The position numbers and the translations under genes are program-made. DNA of 64,000 bases from Herbaspirillum sp. AP02 (lineage in GTDB: Bacteria; Pseudomonadota; Gammaproteobacteria; Burkholderiales; Burkholderiaceae_D): NCBI RefSeq assembly GCF_015767275.1, contig NZ_JADWMY010000009.1, positions 1 to 64,000 on the forward strand, read 5' to 3'. The notes under the pieces are model-generated. The model was not told the DNA's origin and made no database searches. It was given only the letters and a program-made list of their open reading frames with translations. Shown one piece after another: positions 17,134-27,429 of this stretch (its first letter is position 1; each line of letters begins with the position of its first letter).

Positions 17134-19236
17134 ATGACCACCTCGATCGTCCGCGCCGCCTGTCCTCATGATTGCCCCGATACCTGTGCCTTGCTGGTGA
17201 CCGTCAAGGACGGCGTCGCCACCGAGGTGCGTGGCGACCCGGATCACCCGCCCACCTCCGGCGTGCTCTGTACCAAGGTTTCGCGCTATACCGAGCGCAC
17301 CTATCACCCCGATCGCCTGCTTTATCCCATGCGCCGCGTGGGCAAGAAGGGCGAGGGCCGGTTCGAGCGCATCAGCTGGGACGAGGCGATGGCGACCATC
17401 GCCCAACGCCTGGGACAGATTGCCTTGCGCGATCCCCAGGCCATCCTGCCCTACAGCTATGCCGGCACCATGGGCCAGGTGCAGGGTGAATCGATGGCCG
17501 GGCGTTTCTTCAATCGCCTGGGTGCGTCGCAACTGGAGCGCACCATTTGTGCCTCGGCCGGTGGCGCCGGTTATCGCTACACCATCGGAGCGCGCATCGG
17601 TACCGATCTGGAGCAAGTTGACCATGCCAGGCTGATCCTGATCTGGGGTGGCAATCCGATCGCCTCCAACCTGCACTTCTGGACCCGGGTGCAGGCCGCC
17701 AAGCGTAACGGTGCGCGCCTGATCGCCATCGATCCTTATCGCTCGCTCACAGCCGAAAAGTGCCACCAGCATATCGCCCTGTTGCCGGGTACCGATGCGG
17801 CCCTGGCGCTGGGGTTGATGCATGTGCTGATTGCCGAGGACCTGCTGGATCACGACTACATCGCCCGTCACACGCTGGGCTTCGAGCAGTTGCAAGAGCG
17901 CGTGGCGGAATGGACGCCGGCCCGTACCGCCGAGGTCTGCGGCATCAAGGCCGAAGAAGTGCTGGCGCTGGCGCGTGAGTACGGCCGCGTGTCGCTGGCC
18001 GGCGAAGGCGTTTTCATCCGTGCCAATTACGGCCTGCAGCGTGTACGCGGCGGTGGCATGGCGGCGCGCAATGTGGCCTGCCTGCCAGCCCTGGTGGGGG
18101 CCTGGCGTCACCCCGCGGGCGGCGTCCAGCTGTCGGTGTCGGACAGCTTCCCCAAGGATGCTGCGGCGCTGAGTCGGCCCGATCTGGCCGCGCGTCATGG
18201 TACCCCGGCCCGCGTCATCAACATGAGCACCATCGGTGATGATCTCTTGAAGCCGGCGTCGCCCGAGTTCGGGCCCAAGGTGGAGGCGTTGATCGTCTAT
18301 AACTCCAACCCCGTGGCGGTGGCGCCGGAGTCGGCCAAGGTGGCGCAGGGCTTTGCCCGCGAGGATCTGTTCACGGTGGTGCTGGAGCACTTCCAGACCG
18401 ATACCGCCGATTATGCCGACATCCTGTTGCCGGCCACCACCCAGCTGGAACACATCGACGTGCATGCGTCCTACGGTCACGTCTACATGCTGGCCAACAA
18501 TGCGGCCATTGCGCCCATGGGCGAGGCCAAGCCCAATACCGAGATCTTCCGCCTGCTGGCCGCGGCCATGGGCTTTACCGAGGACTGCTTCAGCGACAGC
18601 GATGACCAGCTGGCGGCAGTGGCCTTCCGACGCGACGATCCGCGCAGTGGCGGCTACGACTGGCAGGTGCTCAAGGAAAAGGGCTGGCAGCGTCTGGCCA
18701 TGCCGGTCGCGCCGTTTGCCGAAGGCGGGTTTGCCACGCCCTCGGGCAAGTGCGAATTCTATTCGGCGCAGATGAAGGCGGCCGGTCTCGATCCGCTGCC
18801 GGCCTATATCGCGCCCTATGAATCGGTGGCCAGCAATCCCGAACTGGCCGCCCGCTATCCGCTGGCGATGATTTCGCCGCCGGCGCGCAACTTCCTCAAC
18901 TCTTCCTTCGTCAACGTGCAGAGCCTGCGCGATACCGAAGGCGAGCCGCATCTGGACATGCATCCACAGGACGCGGCTGTCCGTGGCATCACGCAGGGCG
19001 ATACGGTGCGCGTGTTCAATGATCGCGGCAGCATGCAGGCGCGCGTACGCGTGACGGAAAAGGCGCGACCGGGGCTGGTGGTGGGACTGTCGATCTGGTG
19101 GAAGAAGTTTGCCGCCGATGGCAAGAACGCCAACGAAGTCACCAGCCAGCGCCTGACCGACATGGGCAACGCGCCCACCTTCTACGATGTGCTGGTGCAG
19201 GTGGAAAAACTGCAGCAGCCGGTTGCGGCGCACTGA
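17134..19236 (+). CDS. molybdopterin-dependent oxidoreductase, catalytic subunit
   Basis: The protein has 700 residues from the ATG at 17134; an upstream ATG would add a family-foreign tail. An N-terminal [4Fe-4S] motif (Cys10, Cys14, Cys18, Cys46: CPHDCPDTC then GVLC) is followed by the molybdopterin domains (ISWDEAMATIA, IWGGNPIASN, YNSNPVAVAPES, DIVLLPATTQ-like DILLPATTQLEHID) and a C-terminal molydopterin-binding domain (LDMHPQDAAVRGI). It belongs to the DMSO reductase superfamily. No twin-arginine signal is seen, so it is probably cytoplasmic. No electron-transfer or membrane subunit gene is adjacent, so its partner and substrate are unknown. Confidence 0.88.
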   Translation: MTTSIVRAACPHDCPDTCALLVTVKDGVATEVRGDPDHPPTSGVLCTKVSRYTERTYHPDRLLYPMRRVGKKGEGRFERISWDEAMATIAQRLGQIALRDPQAILPYSYAGTMGQVQGESMAGRFFNRLGASQLERTICASAGGAGYRYTIGARIGTDLEQVDHARLILIWGGNPIASNLHFWTRVQAAKRNGARLIAIDPYRSLTAEKCHQHIALLPGTDAALALGLMHVLIAEDLLDHDYIARHTLGFEQLQERVAEWTPARTAEVCGIKAEEVLALAREYGRVSLAGEGVFIRANYGLQRVRGGGMAARNVACLPALVGAWRHPAGGVQLSVSDSFPKDAAALSRPDLAARHGTPARVINMSTIGDDLLKPASPEFGPKVEALIVYNSNPVAVAPESAKVAQGFAREDLFTVVLEHFQTDTADYADILLPATTQLEHIDVHASYGHVYMLANNAAIAPMGEAKPNTEIFRLLAAAMGFTEDCFSDSDDQLAAVAFRRDDPRSGGYDWQVLKEKGWQRLAMPVAPFAEGGFATPSGKCEFYSAQMKAAGLDPLPAYIAPYESVASNPELAARYPLAMISPPARNFLNSSFVNVQSLRDTEGEPHLDMHPQDAAVRGITQGDTVRVFNDRGSMQARVRVTEKARPGLVVGLSIWWKKFAADGKNANEVTSQRLTDMGNAPTFYDVLVQVEKLQQPVAAH

Positions 19237-19247
19237 GCCCTCGCATC

Positions 19248-20381
19248 ATGCTGCGCAAGGGCATGCTTGTGCTGGCGCTGGGCGGATTGCTGGGCTTGGG
19301 CGCGTGTTCATCGGTGTCCTATTACGCCCAGGCCGCGCATGGCCAGTTCTCGCTGCTGGCGCAGGCCCGACCGCTGGATGACTGGCTGGCCGATCCTGCC
19401 ACGCAGCCGGCGCTCAAGAGCAAGCTGCAGACGGTGCAAGAGATTCGCCGCTTTGCGGTGGTCGAGCTGGGCTTGCCCGACAATGGCAGTTACCGCAGCT
19501 ATGCCCAGCTGAACCGTCCTTTCGTGTTGTGGAACGTAGTGGCCGCGCCGGAACTTTCGCTCAAGGCCAGGCAGTGGTGTTTTCCCATCGCCGGTTGCGT
19601 GGACTATCGCGGCTATTACGACCAGCAGGCGGCGCAGGACTACGCCGCCGCACTGCGGCGGGAAGGCTATGACGTGCAGGTGGCGGGCGTGCCCGCCTAT
19701 TCCACGCTGGGATGGTTCGATGATCCGGTCATCTCCACCTTCATCCAGTATCCCGATGGCGAACTGGCGCGCCTGATCTTCCATGAACTGGCGCACCAGA
19801 CCGTCTACGCCCGCGACGATACGCCCTTCAATGAAGGCTTCGCGGTGGCGGTCGAGGAACTGGGCCTGGAGCGCTGGCTGGCGGCCCGCCACGATACCGC
19901 CCTGACCGAGACGTATCAGCGCTACGCGCTGCGCAAGCGCGAATTCCTGGCGCTGCTGGACAAGTACCGTGCCCAGCTGAAGGACAACTACGACAGCGAT
20001 GCCAGCGACGCTGTGAAGCGCGAGCGCAAGGCGGCCATCTTCGCCGCGCTGCGTGCCGAATATGCGACGATCAAGAGCTCGCGCTGGAATGGCTACGCCG
20101 GCTACGACCGCTGGTTCGCCATGCCGCTGTCGAATGCGCATCTGGCCCTGGTTGGCGCTTATCACGACATGGTGCCGGCTTTCCGGCGGCTGTTCGAAAA
20201 CAGTCGAGATTTCCCTGATTTCTATGACAAGGTCCGGCGGCTGGCGCGCATGGACAAGCCCGCCCGGCACGCCGCGCTGGGCGATGCGCCCTTGACCTCG
20301 GGCAAGGTGGTACCGGAAACATTTCCTGCCGACACCATCGGGCAGCCCAAACGGGATGCGGGCGGGTATCATCCCGGGTGA
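19248..20381 (+). CDS. predicted zinc aminopeptidase lipoprotein (DUF2265-type)
   Basis: The protein has 377 residues from the ATG at 19248, 12 bases after the previous stop. A signal peptide ends in LGLGAC, a lipobox with Cys20. The motif HELAHQ at about 180 with a downstream Glu in [11 protein letters not shown] is a gluzincin-type zinc site. The family is annotated as predicted aminopeptidase; biochemical support is thin. Family landmarks include [11 protein letters not shown] and the later ARW-like [12 protein letters not shown]. It is probably co-transcribed with the molybdoenzyme, but a shared function is not evident. Confidence 0.82.
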   Translation: MLRKGMLVLALGGLLGLGACSSVSYYAQAAHGQFSLLAQARPLDDWLADPATQPALKSKLQTVQEIRRFAVVELGLPDNGSYRSYAQLNRPFVLWNVVAAPELSLKARQWCFPIAGCVDYRGYYDQQAAQDYAAALRREGYDVQVAGVPAYSTLGWFDDPVISTFIQYPDGELARLIFHELAHQTVYARDDTPFNEGFAVAVEELGLERWLAARHDTALTETYQRYALRKREFLALLDKYRAQLKDNYDSDASDAVKRERKAAIFAALRAEYATIKSSRWNGYAGYDRWFAMPLSNAHLALVGAYHDMVPAFRRLFENSRDFPDFYDKVRRLARMDKPARHAALGDAPLTSGKVVPETFPADTIGQPKRDAGGYHPG

Positions 20382-20484
20382 TTTGGCCGGTCTGTCCAGA
20401 CAAGGTTCTCATCAATACCAGGCGCGAAATACCCTTCAACGGAGGGCATTTCACAAAAAATCACCCAATTCGGGCGCAAAAAGC

Positions 20485-20513
20485 TTGCCCCGCGGTCGAA
20501 TGCTGGATAGCAT
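20485..20513 (+). promoter_or_regulatory. candidate sigma-70 promoter of fadD
   Basis: TTGCCC (20485-20490) and TAGCAT (20508-20513) are separated by 17 bases, about 115 bases upstream of the fadD start. The match is moderate. The rest of the 245-base gap is A/T-rich in places but shows no gene. Confidence 0.35.
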
Positions 20514-20626
20514 CTGCGTTAAATAAAAAAAACACTCGTGCTTTTTTTGCTGTGCGCGCCAACGTGGTGGCAGTACGACACCGCCCAGCCCCAGCGCACG
20601 TTATGACCGGAGACAGAGGACACACT

Positions 20627-22327
20627 ATGGAAAGATTCTGGCTTGCATCCTATCCTGCAGGCGTTCCCGCGGACATCGACCCCGGCCGTTACGGCTCGTT
20701 GGTGCAGATGATCGATGAAGCCTTCACCAGGCACGCCGACCGCAATGCCTACGTCTGCATGGGCAAGTACCTGCGCTACAGCGAACTGGATGCCATGTCG
20801 CGCGCACTGGGCGGCTGGCTGCAGGGACTGGGGCTGCAGAAGGGCGCCCGGGTGGCGATCATGATGCCCAATGTGCTGCAGTATCCGATCGCCATCGCGG
20901 CGATCCTGCGGGCCGGTTATACCGTGGTCAATGTCAATCCGCTCTATACCGCGCGCGAGCTGGAACATCAGTTGAAGGACTCGGGCGCCGAAGCCATCTT
21001 CGTGCTGGAGAACTTTGCCTGCACGCTGCAGAAGGTGGTCGCCAATACCAGCATCAAGCATATCGTGGTGGCCAGCATGGGCGAGCTGCTGGGTACGCTC
21101 AAGGGCGCGATCGTCAATCTGGTGGTGCGCCACGTGAAGAAGCTGGTGCCGGCCTGGTCGCTGCCCAACGCCATCAGCTTCAGCCGCGCCCTTTCGCAGG
21201 CACAGGGCGGGAGCCTGCGACCGGTCAATCCGACCCCTGACGACGTCGCCTTCCTGCAATACACCGGCGGCACCACCGGCGTGGCCAAGGGCGCCATGCT
21301 GACCCATCGCAACCTGGTGGCCAACGTGCTGCAGGCCGAGGAATGGCTGACCCCGGCGCTCAAGGCCGGCAAGCCGATCGACCAGCTGGTATTCGTCTGC
21401 GCCTTGCCGCTGTATCACATCTTCGCGCTGACCGTCTGCAACATGCTGGGCACCCGCGAAGGCGCGCTCAACCTGCTGATCCCCAACCCGCGTGATATTC
21501 CCGGCTTCGTCAAGGAGCTGGCCAAGTACAAGGTCAACACCTTCCCGGCCGTGAACACGCTCTACAATGCACTGCTCAACAATGCCGATTTCGCCAAGCT
21601 GGACTTCTCCGGCTACCGCTGCTGCGTGGGTGGTGGCATGGCCGTGCAGCAAAGCGTGGCCGACAAGTGGAAGAAGTTGACCGGCTGCCCCATCATCGAA
21701 GGCTACGGCCTGTCGGAGACCTCGCCGATTGCCAGCGCCAATCCCTGCACCATCGAAGAATATACCGGCACCATCGGCCTGCCGCTGCCCTCGACCGAGA
21801 TCTCCATCCTTGACGACGATGGGCATCCGGTGCCTCTAGGCCAGCCGGGCGAAATCGCCATCCGTGGTCCGCAGGTCATGCCGGGTTACTGGCAGCGCCC
21901 CGACGAGACGGCCAAGGTCATGACGCCGGACGGATTCTTCAAGACCGGTGACATCGGCATCATGGATGCCCTGGGCTATACCCGGATCGTCGATCGCAAG
22001 AAGGACATGATCCTGGTCTCCGGCTTCAACGTCTATCCCAACGAGATCGAAGGCGTGGTGGCGCAGCATCCGGGCGTGCTGGAATGCGCCTGCGTGGGCG
22101 TGCCGGACGAACATACCGGCGAGGCGGTCAAGCTGTTCGTGGTGCGCAAGGACAAGTCGCTCACCAGCGAGCAATTGATGGCCTACTGCAAGGAGCAGTT
22201 CACCGGCTACAAGAAGCCCAAGTACATCGAGTTCCGTGATGAGCTGCCCAAGACCAACGTCGGCAAGATCCTGCGTCGCGAGTTGCGCGACGAGCCGGCC
22301 AAGGCTCAGCAGAAACGGGCTGCGTGA
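20627..22327 (+). CDS. fadD: long-chain fatty acid-CoA ligase
   Basis: The protein has 566 residues from the ATG at 20627 (GAGGA upstream). It carries the ANL superfamily motifs: the phosphate-binding [16 protein letters not shown], the aromatic/GYGLSETSP motif, the FFKTGDIG Asp loop, the hinge region [23 protein letters not shown] and the C-terminal catalytic Lys in [14 protein letters not shown]. The enzyme activates long-chain fatty acids to acyl-CoA for beta-oxidation, usually at the inner membrane. It is a single gene followed by a strong terminator. Confidence 0.95.
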   Translation: MERFWLASYPAGVPADIDPGRYGSLVQMIDEAFTRHADRNAYVCMGKYLRYSELDAMSRALGGWLQGLGLQKGARVAIMMPNVLQYPIAIAAILRAGYTVVNVNPLYTARELEHQLKDSGAEAIFVLENFACTLQKVVANTSIKHIVVASMGELLGTLKGAIVNLVVRHVKKLVPAWSLPNAISFSRALSQAQGGSLRPVNPTPDDVAFLQYTGGTTGVAKGAMLTHRNLVANVLQAEEWLTPALKAGKPIDQLVFVCALPLYHIFALTVCNMLGTREGALNLLIPNPRDIPGFVKELAKYKVNTFPAVNTLYNALLNNADFAKLDFSGYRCCVGGGMAVQQSVADKWKKLTGCPIIEGYGLSETSPIASANPCTIEEYTGTIGLPLPSTEISILDDDGHPVPLGQPGEIAIRGPQVMPGYWQRPDETAKVMTPDGFFKTGDIGIMDALGYTRIVDRKKDMILVSGFNVYPNEIEGVVAQHPGVLECACVGVPDEHTGEAVKLFVVRKDKSLTSEQLMAYCKEQFTGYKKPKYIEFRDELPKTNVGKILRRELRDEPAKAQQKRAA

Positions 22328-22354
22328 CCGGATGTAAATCGTAGCGTCCCAATG

Positions 22355-22394
22355 AAAAAATCGCTGCCGGATCACTCCGGCAGCGATTTTTTTT
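22355..22394. terminator. bidirectional terminator between fadD and the hydroxyacid dehydrogenase gene
   Basis: A perfect 10-base-arm hairpin (TCGCTGCCGG at 22361-22370, CCGGCAGCGA at 22377-22386) is flanked by six A and eight T. It serves both convergent genes. Confidence 0.92.
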
Positions 22395-22407
22395 CGGGCG
22401 GGAAAGA

Positions 22408-23364
22408 TCAGTCCGGCACGGGCGTGATCACCGGCTTGCCACTGAAATGCGCCTGCAGGTTGTTGAAGGCCAGATCGGCCATGGCGGTGCGTGTGACCAG
22501 TGTGCCGCTGGCCATGTGCGGTGTCAGCACCACGTTCTCCTGTGCGGCCAGTTCGGCGGGGATATTGGGCTCGTTCTCGAACACATCCAGACCGGCGCCG
22601 GCGATGGTGCCCGCCTTGAGCGCGGCGATCAGAGCGGTTTCATCCACCACCGAGCCGCGTGCCACGTTGATCAGGAAACCCTTGGGGCCGAGCGCTTCCA
22701 GCACGTCGGCATTGACCAGTGCACGGGTGCCGGCGCCGCCGGGGGTGATCATCACCAGGAAATCGACCGCTGCCGCCAGTGACTTGATATCGCCGAAGTA
22801 GGTGTAGGGGACATCCTTGCGCGAACGATTGTGATACGCGATCTCCATGTCGAAGCCGGCGGCCCGACGGGCGATGGCTTCGCCGATGCGTCCCAGACCG
22901 ACGATGCCCAGGCGCGCGCCACTGACCTTGGTGGTGAAGGGGAAGGGGCCATTCTTCCATTCGCCACTGCGGGCGAAGCGATCGGCGCGCACCACGTTGC
23001 GTGCCACGGCCAGCATCAGCGCGATGGCCATGTCGGCCACGTCATCGGTCAGCACGTCGGGCGTGTGGGTGACATGGATGCCGCGTTCGCGGGCCGCCGG
23101 CACGTCCACGCCGTCATAGCCGACGCCGAACACCGAGACGATTTCCAGCGCCGGAAAGCGCGCCATGAATTCCCGCCCGACCTTGGCTTCACCATTGGCG
23201 GCAATGCCGCGCACCTGCGGTGCGATGGCGGTGAGCTGGTCGTCACTCATCTGGTCCAGCACGAGGTTGTGGCAGGTGAAGTTTTGTTGCAGCAGATCCA
23301 GCAGATGCTGCGGCAGGCGGGCGACGATCAGGATGGTAGGGCGATGGTTGGAAGTCATGGTCAC
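22408..23364 (-). CDS. D-isomer 2-hydroxyacid dehydrogenase (glyoxylate/hydroxypyruvate reductase type)
   Basis: The 318-residue protein has the two-domain fold of the family. The NAD(P) site is LGIVGLGRIGEAIARRA, the catalytic Arg lies in NVARGSVVDETAL, Glu in AGLDVFENEP, and His in LTPHMASGT (the usual signature has SGT after the His). It reduces glyoxylate or hydroxypyruvate using NAD(P)H. In the context of glycolate/glyoxylate metabolism elsewhere in the window it could recycle glyoxylate, but the genes are 38 kb apart. It ends at the terminator shared with fadD. Confidence 0.88.
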   Translation of the reverse strand: MTMTSNHRPTILIVARLPQHLLDLLQQNFTCHNLVLDQMSDDQLTAIAPQVRGIAANGEAKVGREFMARFPALEIVSVFGVGYDGVDVPAARERGIHVTHTPDVLTDDVADMAIALMLAVARNVVRADRFARSGEWKNGPFPFTTKVSGARLGIVGLGRIGEAIARRAAGFDMEIAYHNRSRKDVPYTYFGDIKSLAAAVDFLVMITPGGAGTRALVNADVLEALGPKGFLINVARGSVVDETALIAALKAGTIAGAGLDVFENEPNIPAELAAQENVVLTPHMASGTLVTRTAMADLAFNNLQAHFSGKPVITPVPD

Positions 23365-23454
23365 TGGGAGGGAAACGGTGATGAAGTCGTTACGATACGG
23401 ACTAATGACACGCCACGGGCTGAAATCTTTTCAAGCCCGGAGCGGAATCAGCGG

Positions 23455-23889
23455 TTACAGCGCCGGGCTGACGCTGCCCTGGCCGGCCGGGTCCAGCGGC
23501 GGCAACGGACGCGGCTTGCGGCTCTCATCGGTGGCCACGTAGGTCAGCGTGGCTTCGGTGACCTTGACGATCTCGGTCTGCAGCCGGTTGCGCTCGGCAT
23601 AGACTTCGACATTGACGGTGATGGAGGTGTTGCCGACCTTGACGATGTCGGCATAGAAGGACAGCAGGTCTCCCACAAAGACCGGATTCTTGAACAGGAA
23701 GGAATTGACCGCGATGGTCGCCACCCGGCCATTGGCACGGCGCGTGGCCGGCAGCGATCCGGCAATATCCACCTGGGCCATGATCCAGCCACCGAAGACG
23801 TCGCCATAGACGTTGGCGTCGGACGGCATGGGCATGACCCGCAGTTGCGGTGCCTTGCCGGGCGGGAGTTGGGGGACGGTATGGGACAT
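23455..23889 (-). CDS. acyl-CoA thioesterase, YciA-like hotdog fold
   Basis: The protein has 144 residues from the ATG at 23889, with AAGGAG just upstream. The reading frame extends further but without a good site. The hotdog motif is DANVYGDVFGGWIMAQVD with the catalytic Asp, followed by VATIAVNSFLFKNPVFVGD. Such cytoplasmic enzymes hydrolyse short- to medium-chain acyl-CoA. It lies between the 2-hydroxyacid dehydrogenase gene and the divergent ABC exporter gene. Confidence 0.88.
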   Translation of the reverse strand: MSHTVPQLPPGKAPQLRVMPMPSDANVYGDVFGGWIMAQVDIAGSLPATRRANGRVATIAVNSFLFKNPVFVGDLLSFYADIVKVGNTSITVNVEVYAERNRLQTEIVKVTEATLTYVATDESRKPRPLPPLDPAGQGSVSPAL

Positions 23890-24082
23890 GCATGACTCCT
23901 TGGAGATGGGAAGCCCCGGCGCGCTCGCGGGATGGCTCTTATAATCGGGGTTTGCGGTGTTGCGGGTTTGTGTCGAAAGCAACAAGGCTCCTAGTGTATC
24001 GGATGTCGGTCTTTTGTTGCGCCGCATCCGAAGACGGCTCTGCGCCGCTTGCCGCCGCCTCTCTATTTCCAGGTCCGTCCCC

Positions 24083-25987
24083 ATGCGTCGTTATCCCAAT
24101 TCCTCCGCCTCACCTCAAGCACCGATCAAGCGCCAGCGTGGCGACTGGGATGTGGTCAAGACCCTGCTGCCCTACCTGTGGACCTACAAGTGGCGGGTGA
24201 TGCTGGCGCTGACCTTCCTGGTCGGCGCCAAGCTGGCCAACGTCGGCGTGCCCCTGATCCTGAAAAAGCTGGTCGATGCCATGACCATCACCGCCTCCCA
24301 TCCGCAGGCGCTGCTGGTGTTGCCGCTGGGATTGCTGGTGGCCTATGGCGTACTGCGACTGGCTACGGCGCTCTTTACCGAATTGCGGGAGCTGATGTTC
24401 GCCCGCGTTACCCAAAGGGCGGTGCGCACCATTGCATTGCAGGTCTTCCGTCACCTGCATGCCCTGTCGCTGCGCTTCCACCTCAATCGCCAGACCGGCG
24501 GCATGACGCGCGACATCGAGCGCGGCACGCGTGGGGTGTCCACGCTGGTGTCGTACACGCTCTTTTCCATCCTGCCTACCATCATCGAGATCGTGCTGGT
24601 GCTGGCCTATCTGGTCACCCATTACGACATCTGGTTCTCGCTCATCACGGCCGGTGCGCTGGTGCTCTACATCCTGTTCACCATCACCGTGACCGAGTGG
24701 CGCACGCACTTCCGTCGCACCATGAACGAACTCGACTCGCATGCCAATACGCGTGCCATCGATTCGCTGCTCAACTACGAGACGGTCAAGTATTTCGGCA
24801 ACGAGGAATTCGAGGCGCGCCGCTACGATGAAGGCCTGCAGCGCTACGAGCGGGCCGCGGTGAAGTCGCAGAGTTCCCTGTCGCTGCTCAATACCGGACA
24901 GTCGGCCATCATCGCCATCGCGGTGACCCTGATCCTGTGGCGCGCCACCGCCGGGGTGATCGATGGCAGCATGACCCTGGGCGACATGGTGCTGGTCAAT
25001 GCCTTCATGATCCAGCTCTACATCCCGCTGAACTTCCTGGGCGTGCTCTATCGCGAGATCAAGCAGAGCATGGCCGACATGGAGCGCCTGTTCTCGCTGC
25101 TGGAAGAGAACCGCGAAGTGGCTGATCGCCCTGGTGCGCAGCCCCTGCGAACGCAGGGCGCGGAGCTGCATTTCGAACACGTCGATTTCAGCTACGAGCG
25201 CAATCGCCAGATCCTCTTCGATGTCGATTTCAAGGTCCAGGCCGGCACCACCACCGCCGTGGTCGGTCACAGTGGCTCGGGCAAGTCGACCCTGTCGCGC
25301 CTGCTGTATCGCTTCTATGACGTCGACCACGGCGCCATCCGCATCGATGGGCAAGACTTGCGCAATGTGACGCAAGCCTCGCTGCGCCAGGCCATCGGCA
25401 TCGTGCCGCAGGATACGGTGCTGTTCAACGACACCATCGAATACAACATCGCCTACGGCAAGCCCGGCGCCACGCGCGAGCAGATCGTGGCGGCGGCCAA
25501 GGCAGCCTATATCCACGACTTCATCGAGTCGCTGCCCGACGGCTACGCCAGCATGGTGGGCGAGCGCGGCCTGAAGCTGTCCGGCGGTGAGAAGCAGCGC
25601 GTGGCCATCGCCCGCACCCTGCTGAAAGATCCGGCCATCCTCATCTTCGATGAAGCGACGTCGGCCCTGGATTCGCGTGCCGAGCAGGCGATCCAGCAAC
25701 AGCTTGAAGAGATCGCGCGCGAACGCACGACGCTGGTCATTGCGCACCGCCTTTCCACCATCGTCAATGCACAGCAGATCCTGGTGATGGACCATGGCCG
25801 CATCGTCGAGCGGGGTACCCATTCCGGCTTGTTGATGGCCGATGGACTCTATGCGCAGATGTGGCTGCGCCAGCAGGCTGGTAGCGATGAAGACGGTGCG
25901 TCGGCAGCACCGCTCAAGGACGACGAGGCCGTGCTGCTGGAGCCCGATGCCGAACCCAGCGTATTGAGGCCGGCCGAGCAGCGCTAG
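24083..25987 (+). CDS. Atm1-type ABC exporter (fused membrane and ATPase domains)
   Basis: The protein has 634 residues from the ATG at 24083. An N-terminal six-helix exporter domain (about 25-320, with LRFHLNRQTGGMTRDIERGTRGVS and LNYETVKYFGNEEFE, both typical of the Atm1/HMT1 class) is followed by an ATPase domain (Walker A GHSGSGKST, signature LSGGEKQR, Walker B ILIFDEATSALD). Bacterial Atm1 homologues move glutathione-linked or metal-thiol compounds out of the cytoplasm. It works as a homodimer in the inner membrane. It is divergent from the thioesterase gene. Confidence 0.92.
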   Translation: MRRYPNSSASPQAPIKRQRGDWDVVKTLLPYLWTYKWRVMLALTFLVGAKLANVGVPLILKKLVDAMTITASHPQALLVLPLGLLVAYGVLRLATALFTELRELMFARVTQRAVRTIALQVFRHLHALSLRFHLNRQTGGMTRDIERGTRGVSTLVSYTLFSILPTIIEIVLVLAYLVTHYDIWFSLITAGALVLYILFTITVTEWRTHFRRTMNELDSHANTRAIDSLLNYETVKYFGNEEFEARRYDEGLQRYERAAVKSQSSLSLLNTGQSAIIAIAVTLILWRATAGVIDGSMTLGDMVLVNAFMIQLYIPLNFLGVLYREIKQSMADMERLFSLLEENREVADRPGAQPLRTQGAELHFEHVDFSYERNRQILFDVDFKVQAGTTTAVVGHSGSGKSTLSRLLYRFYDVDHGAIRIDGQDLRNVTQASLRQAIGIVPQDTVLFNDTIEYNIAYGKPGATREQIVAAAKAAYIHDFIESLPDGYASMVGERGLKLSGGEKQRVAIARTLLKDPAILIFDEATSALDSRAEQAIQQQLEEIARERTTLVIAHRLSTIVNAQQILVMDHGRIVERGTHSGLLMADGLYAQMWLRQQAGSDEDGASAAPLKDDEAVLLEPDAEPSVLRPAEQR

Positions 25988-26095
25988 CACGGGCCACGCA
26001 CCGCGCCATCCAGGCCGCGTAGCTCCGCCGCTTGCGCCGGCACCGGTGCAGCGGCACAATTCGCCATTCGACCTAGAACGGGAAGTGGGCGGGCA

Positions 26096-27103
26096 ATGGA
26101 AAGCAAATGGCTTGAGGATTTCGTCTCCCTGGCGGAAACACGCAGTTTCAGTCGCTCGGCCGAGTTGCGGCATGTGACGCAACCGGCTTTTTCGCGACGC
26201 ATCCAGTCGCTGGAGGCCTGGCTGGGTACCGACCTGATCGATCGTACCTCCTATCCCACCCGCCTCACGCCCGCCGGTGAAGTGTTCTACGAGCAGGCCG
26301 TGGCCATGCTGGGCCAGATCAACAATACCCGTGCGCTGCTGCGCGGCAAGCGCCCCACCGCCCAGACCACCATCGACTTCGCCGTTCCCCATACGCTCTC
26401 GCTGACCTACATGCCGAAGTGGCTCAGCTCGCTGGAGTCCGGCTTCGGCTCCATCAATACCCGCCTGATCGCCCTGAACGTGCACGATGCCGTGATGACC
26501 ATCGTCGAAGGCGGCTGCGACCTGCTGCTCTGCTATCACCATCCGCGCCAGCCGGTGCAGCTCGATGCCAGCCGCTACGACATGCTGACCATGGGGACCG
26601 AGACGATGCGTCCCTACTCGCGTTGTGACCGGCAGGGCCGGCCCGACTACCTGTTTCCCGGCAGCGCCAAGGCGCCGCTGCCGTTTCTTTCCTACACCAG
26701 CAATGCCTATCTGGGGCGCATGGTGGAACTGATGATGGCCGACACCAAGCGGCCGCTCCACCTGGCCAAGCACTACGAGACGGATATGTCGGAAAGCCTG
26801 AAGATGATGGCGCTGGAGGGCCATGGGGTGGCCTTCCTGCCGGAGTCCTCGGTGGTCAGGGAAGTGCGCAATCGGCAATTGGCGCGCACCGACGGACCGA
26901 CTGGCGAGTGGGAAGTGGAGATGGAAATCCGCCTCTATCGGGAGCGCCCCACGCCGCAGCGGACCGGCAAGGCGCTGGTGGCGCGCCTGTGGGAATACCT
27001 GGTTGACCTGGACGCGCAGCGGCAAGGAAAACTGGAGCGCGAAGAGCGCCAAAAGGCGGTTGCAGGAAAAACTGCCCGCGCGGCGGAAAAACGCGAATCC
27101 TGA
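26096..27103 (+). CDS. LysR-family transcriptional regulator
   Basis: The 335-residue protein has an N-terminal winged helix (LEDFVSLAETRSFSRSAELRHVTQPAFSRRIQSLE, about 5-39) and a substrate-binding domain. The C-terminus is a 30-residue Arg/Lys/Glu-rich tail beyond the usual length. It lies 326 bases upstream of gdhA on the same strand, and the gap carries repeated ATGCA/TGCAT half-sites that could be its operator. Control of gdhA is inferred only. Confidence 0.88.
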   Translation: MESKWLEDFVSLAETRSFSRSAELRHVTQPAFSRRIQSLEAWLGTDLIDRTSYPTRLTPAGEVFYEQAVAMLGQINNTRALLRGKRPTAQTTIDFAVPHTLSLTYMPKWLSSLESGFGSINTRLIALNVHDAVMTIVEGGCDLLLCYHHPRQPVQLDASRYDMLTMGTETMRPYSRCDRQGRPDYLFPGSAKAPLPFLSYTSNAYLGRMVELMMADTKRPLHLAKHYETDMSESLKMMALEGHGVAFLPESSVVREVRNRQLARTDGPTGEWEVEMEIRLYRERPTPQRTGKALVARLWEYLVDLDAQRQGKLEREERQKAVAGKTARAAEKRES

Positions 27104-27162
27104 GCTGAAACGGGATGCTGTGATCGCCGCAATCGCAATGCCGACAAGGGGTTTTAAAGGTT

Positions 27163-27198
27163 ATGCATAGCTTGCATAATTGCATGCTCACAAAGCAT
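27163..27198. promoter_or_regulatory. clustered ATGCA/TGCAT half-sites upstream of gdhA
   Basis: ATGCA (27163-27167) faces TGCAT (27173-27177) as a palindrome with a 5-base centre. Another TGCAT (27181-27185) and an AGCAT (27194-27198) follow. Such clustered dyads 230-270 bases before gdhA look like a regulator binding region, perhaps for the LysR protein encoded just upstream. The rest of the 326-base gap shows nothing clear. Confidence 0.4.
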
Positions 27199-27429
27199 TA
27201 GCCTAGTTTTGGCCGGCTGGCTACGATGGCGGCGCTGAATCGGACCGGCACGAATTTCCAGTAGACGCAGGAGGCGTCCTGCTGGCAGGACGTGCTCCGT
27301 CCCGGCCCATGCAGACGCCCGCGTCGTGGCTTGCAGGCTGGCGCCGACGGAGTAACATGCCCTGGCGAACTTCGGAATTCGGAAGCCTTTTGTCCTGAAC
27401 AGCACAGAACCCAAAGGAGCGATTGCATC

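Noticed and set aside
16999-19233. Reverse open frame (744 codons) opposite the molybdopterin oxidoreductase
   Set aside because: The sense strand carries a complete family protein with its iron-sulfur motif; the antisense product has no recognisable domain.
24110-27052. Very long reverse open frame (980 codons) opposite the Atm1-type exporter and LysR genes
   Set aside because: It is antisense to two strongly supported genes and has the composition of a shadow frame.
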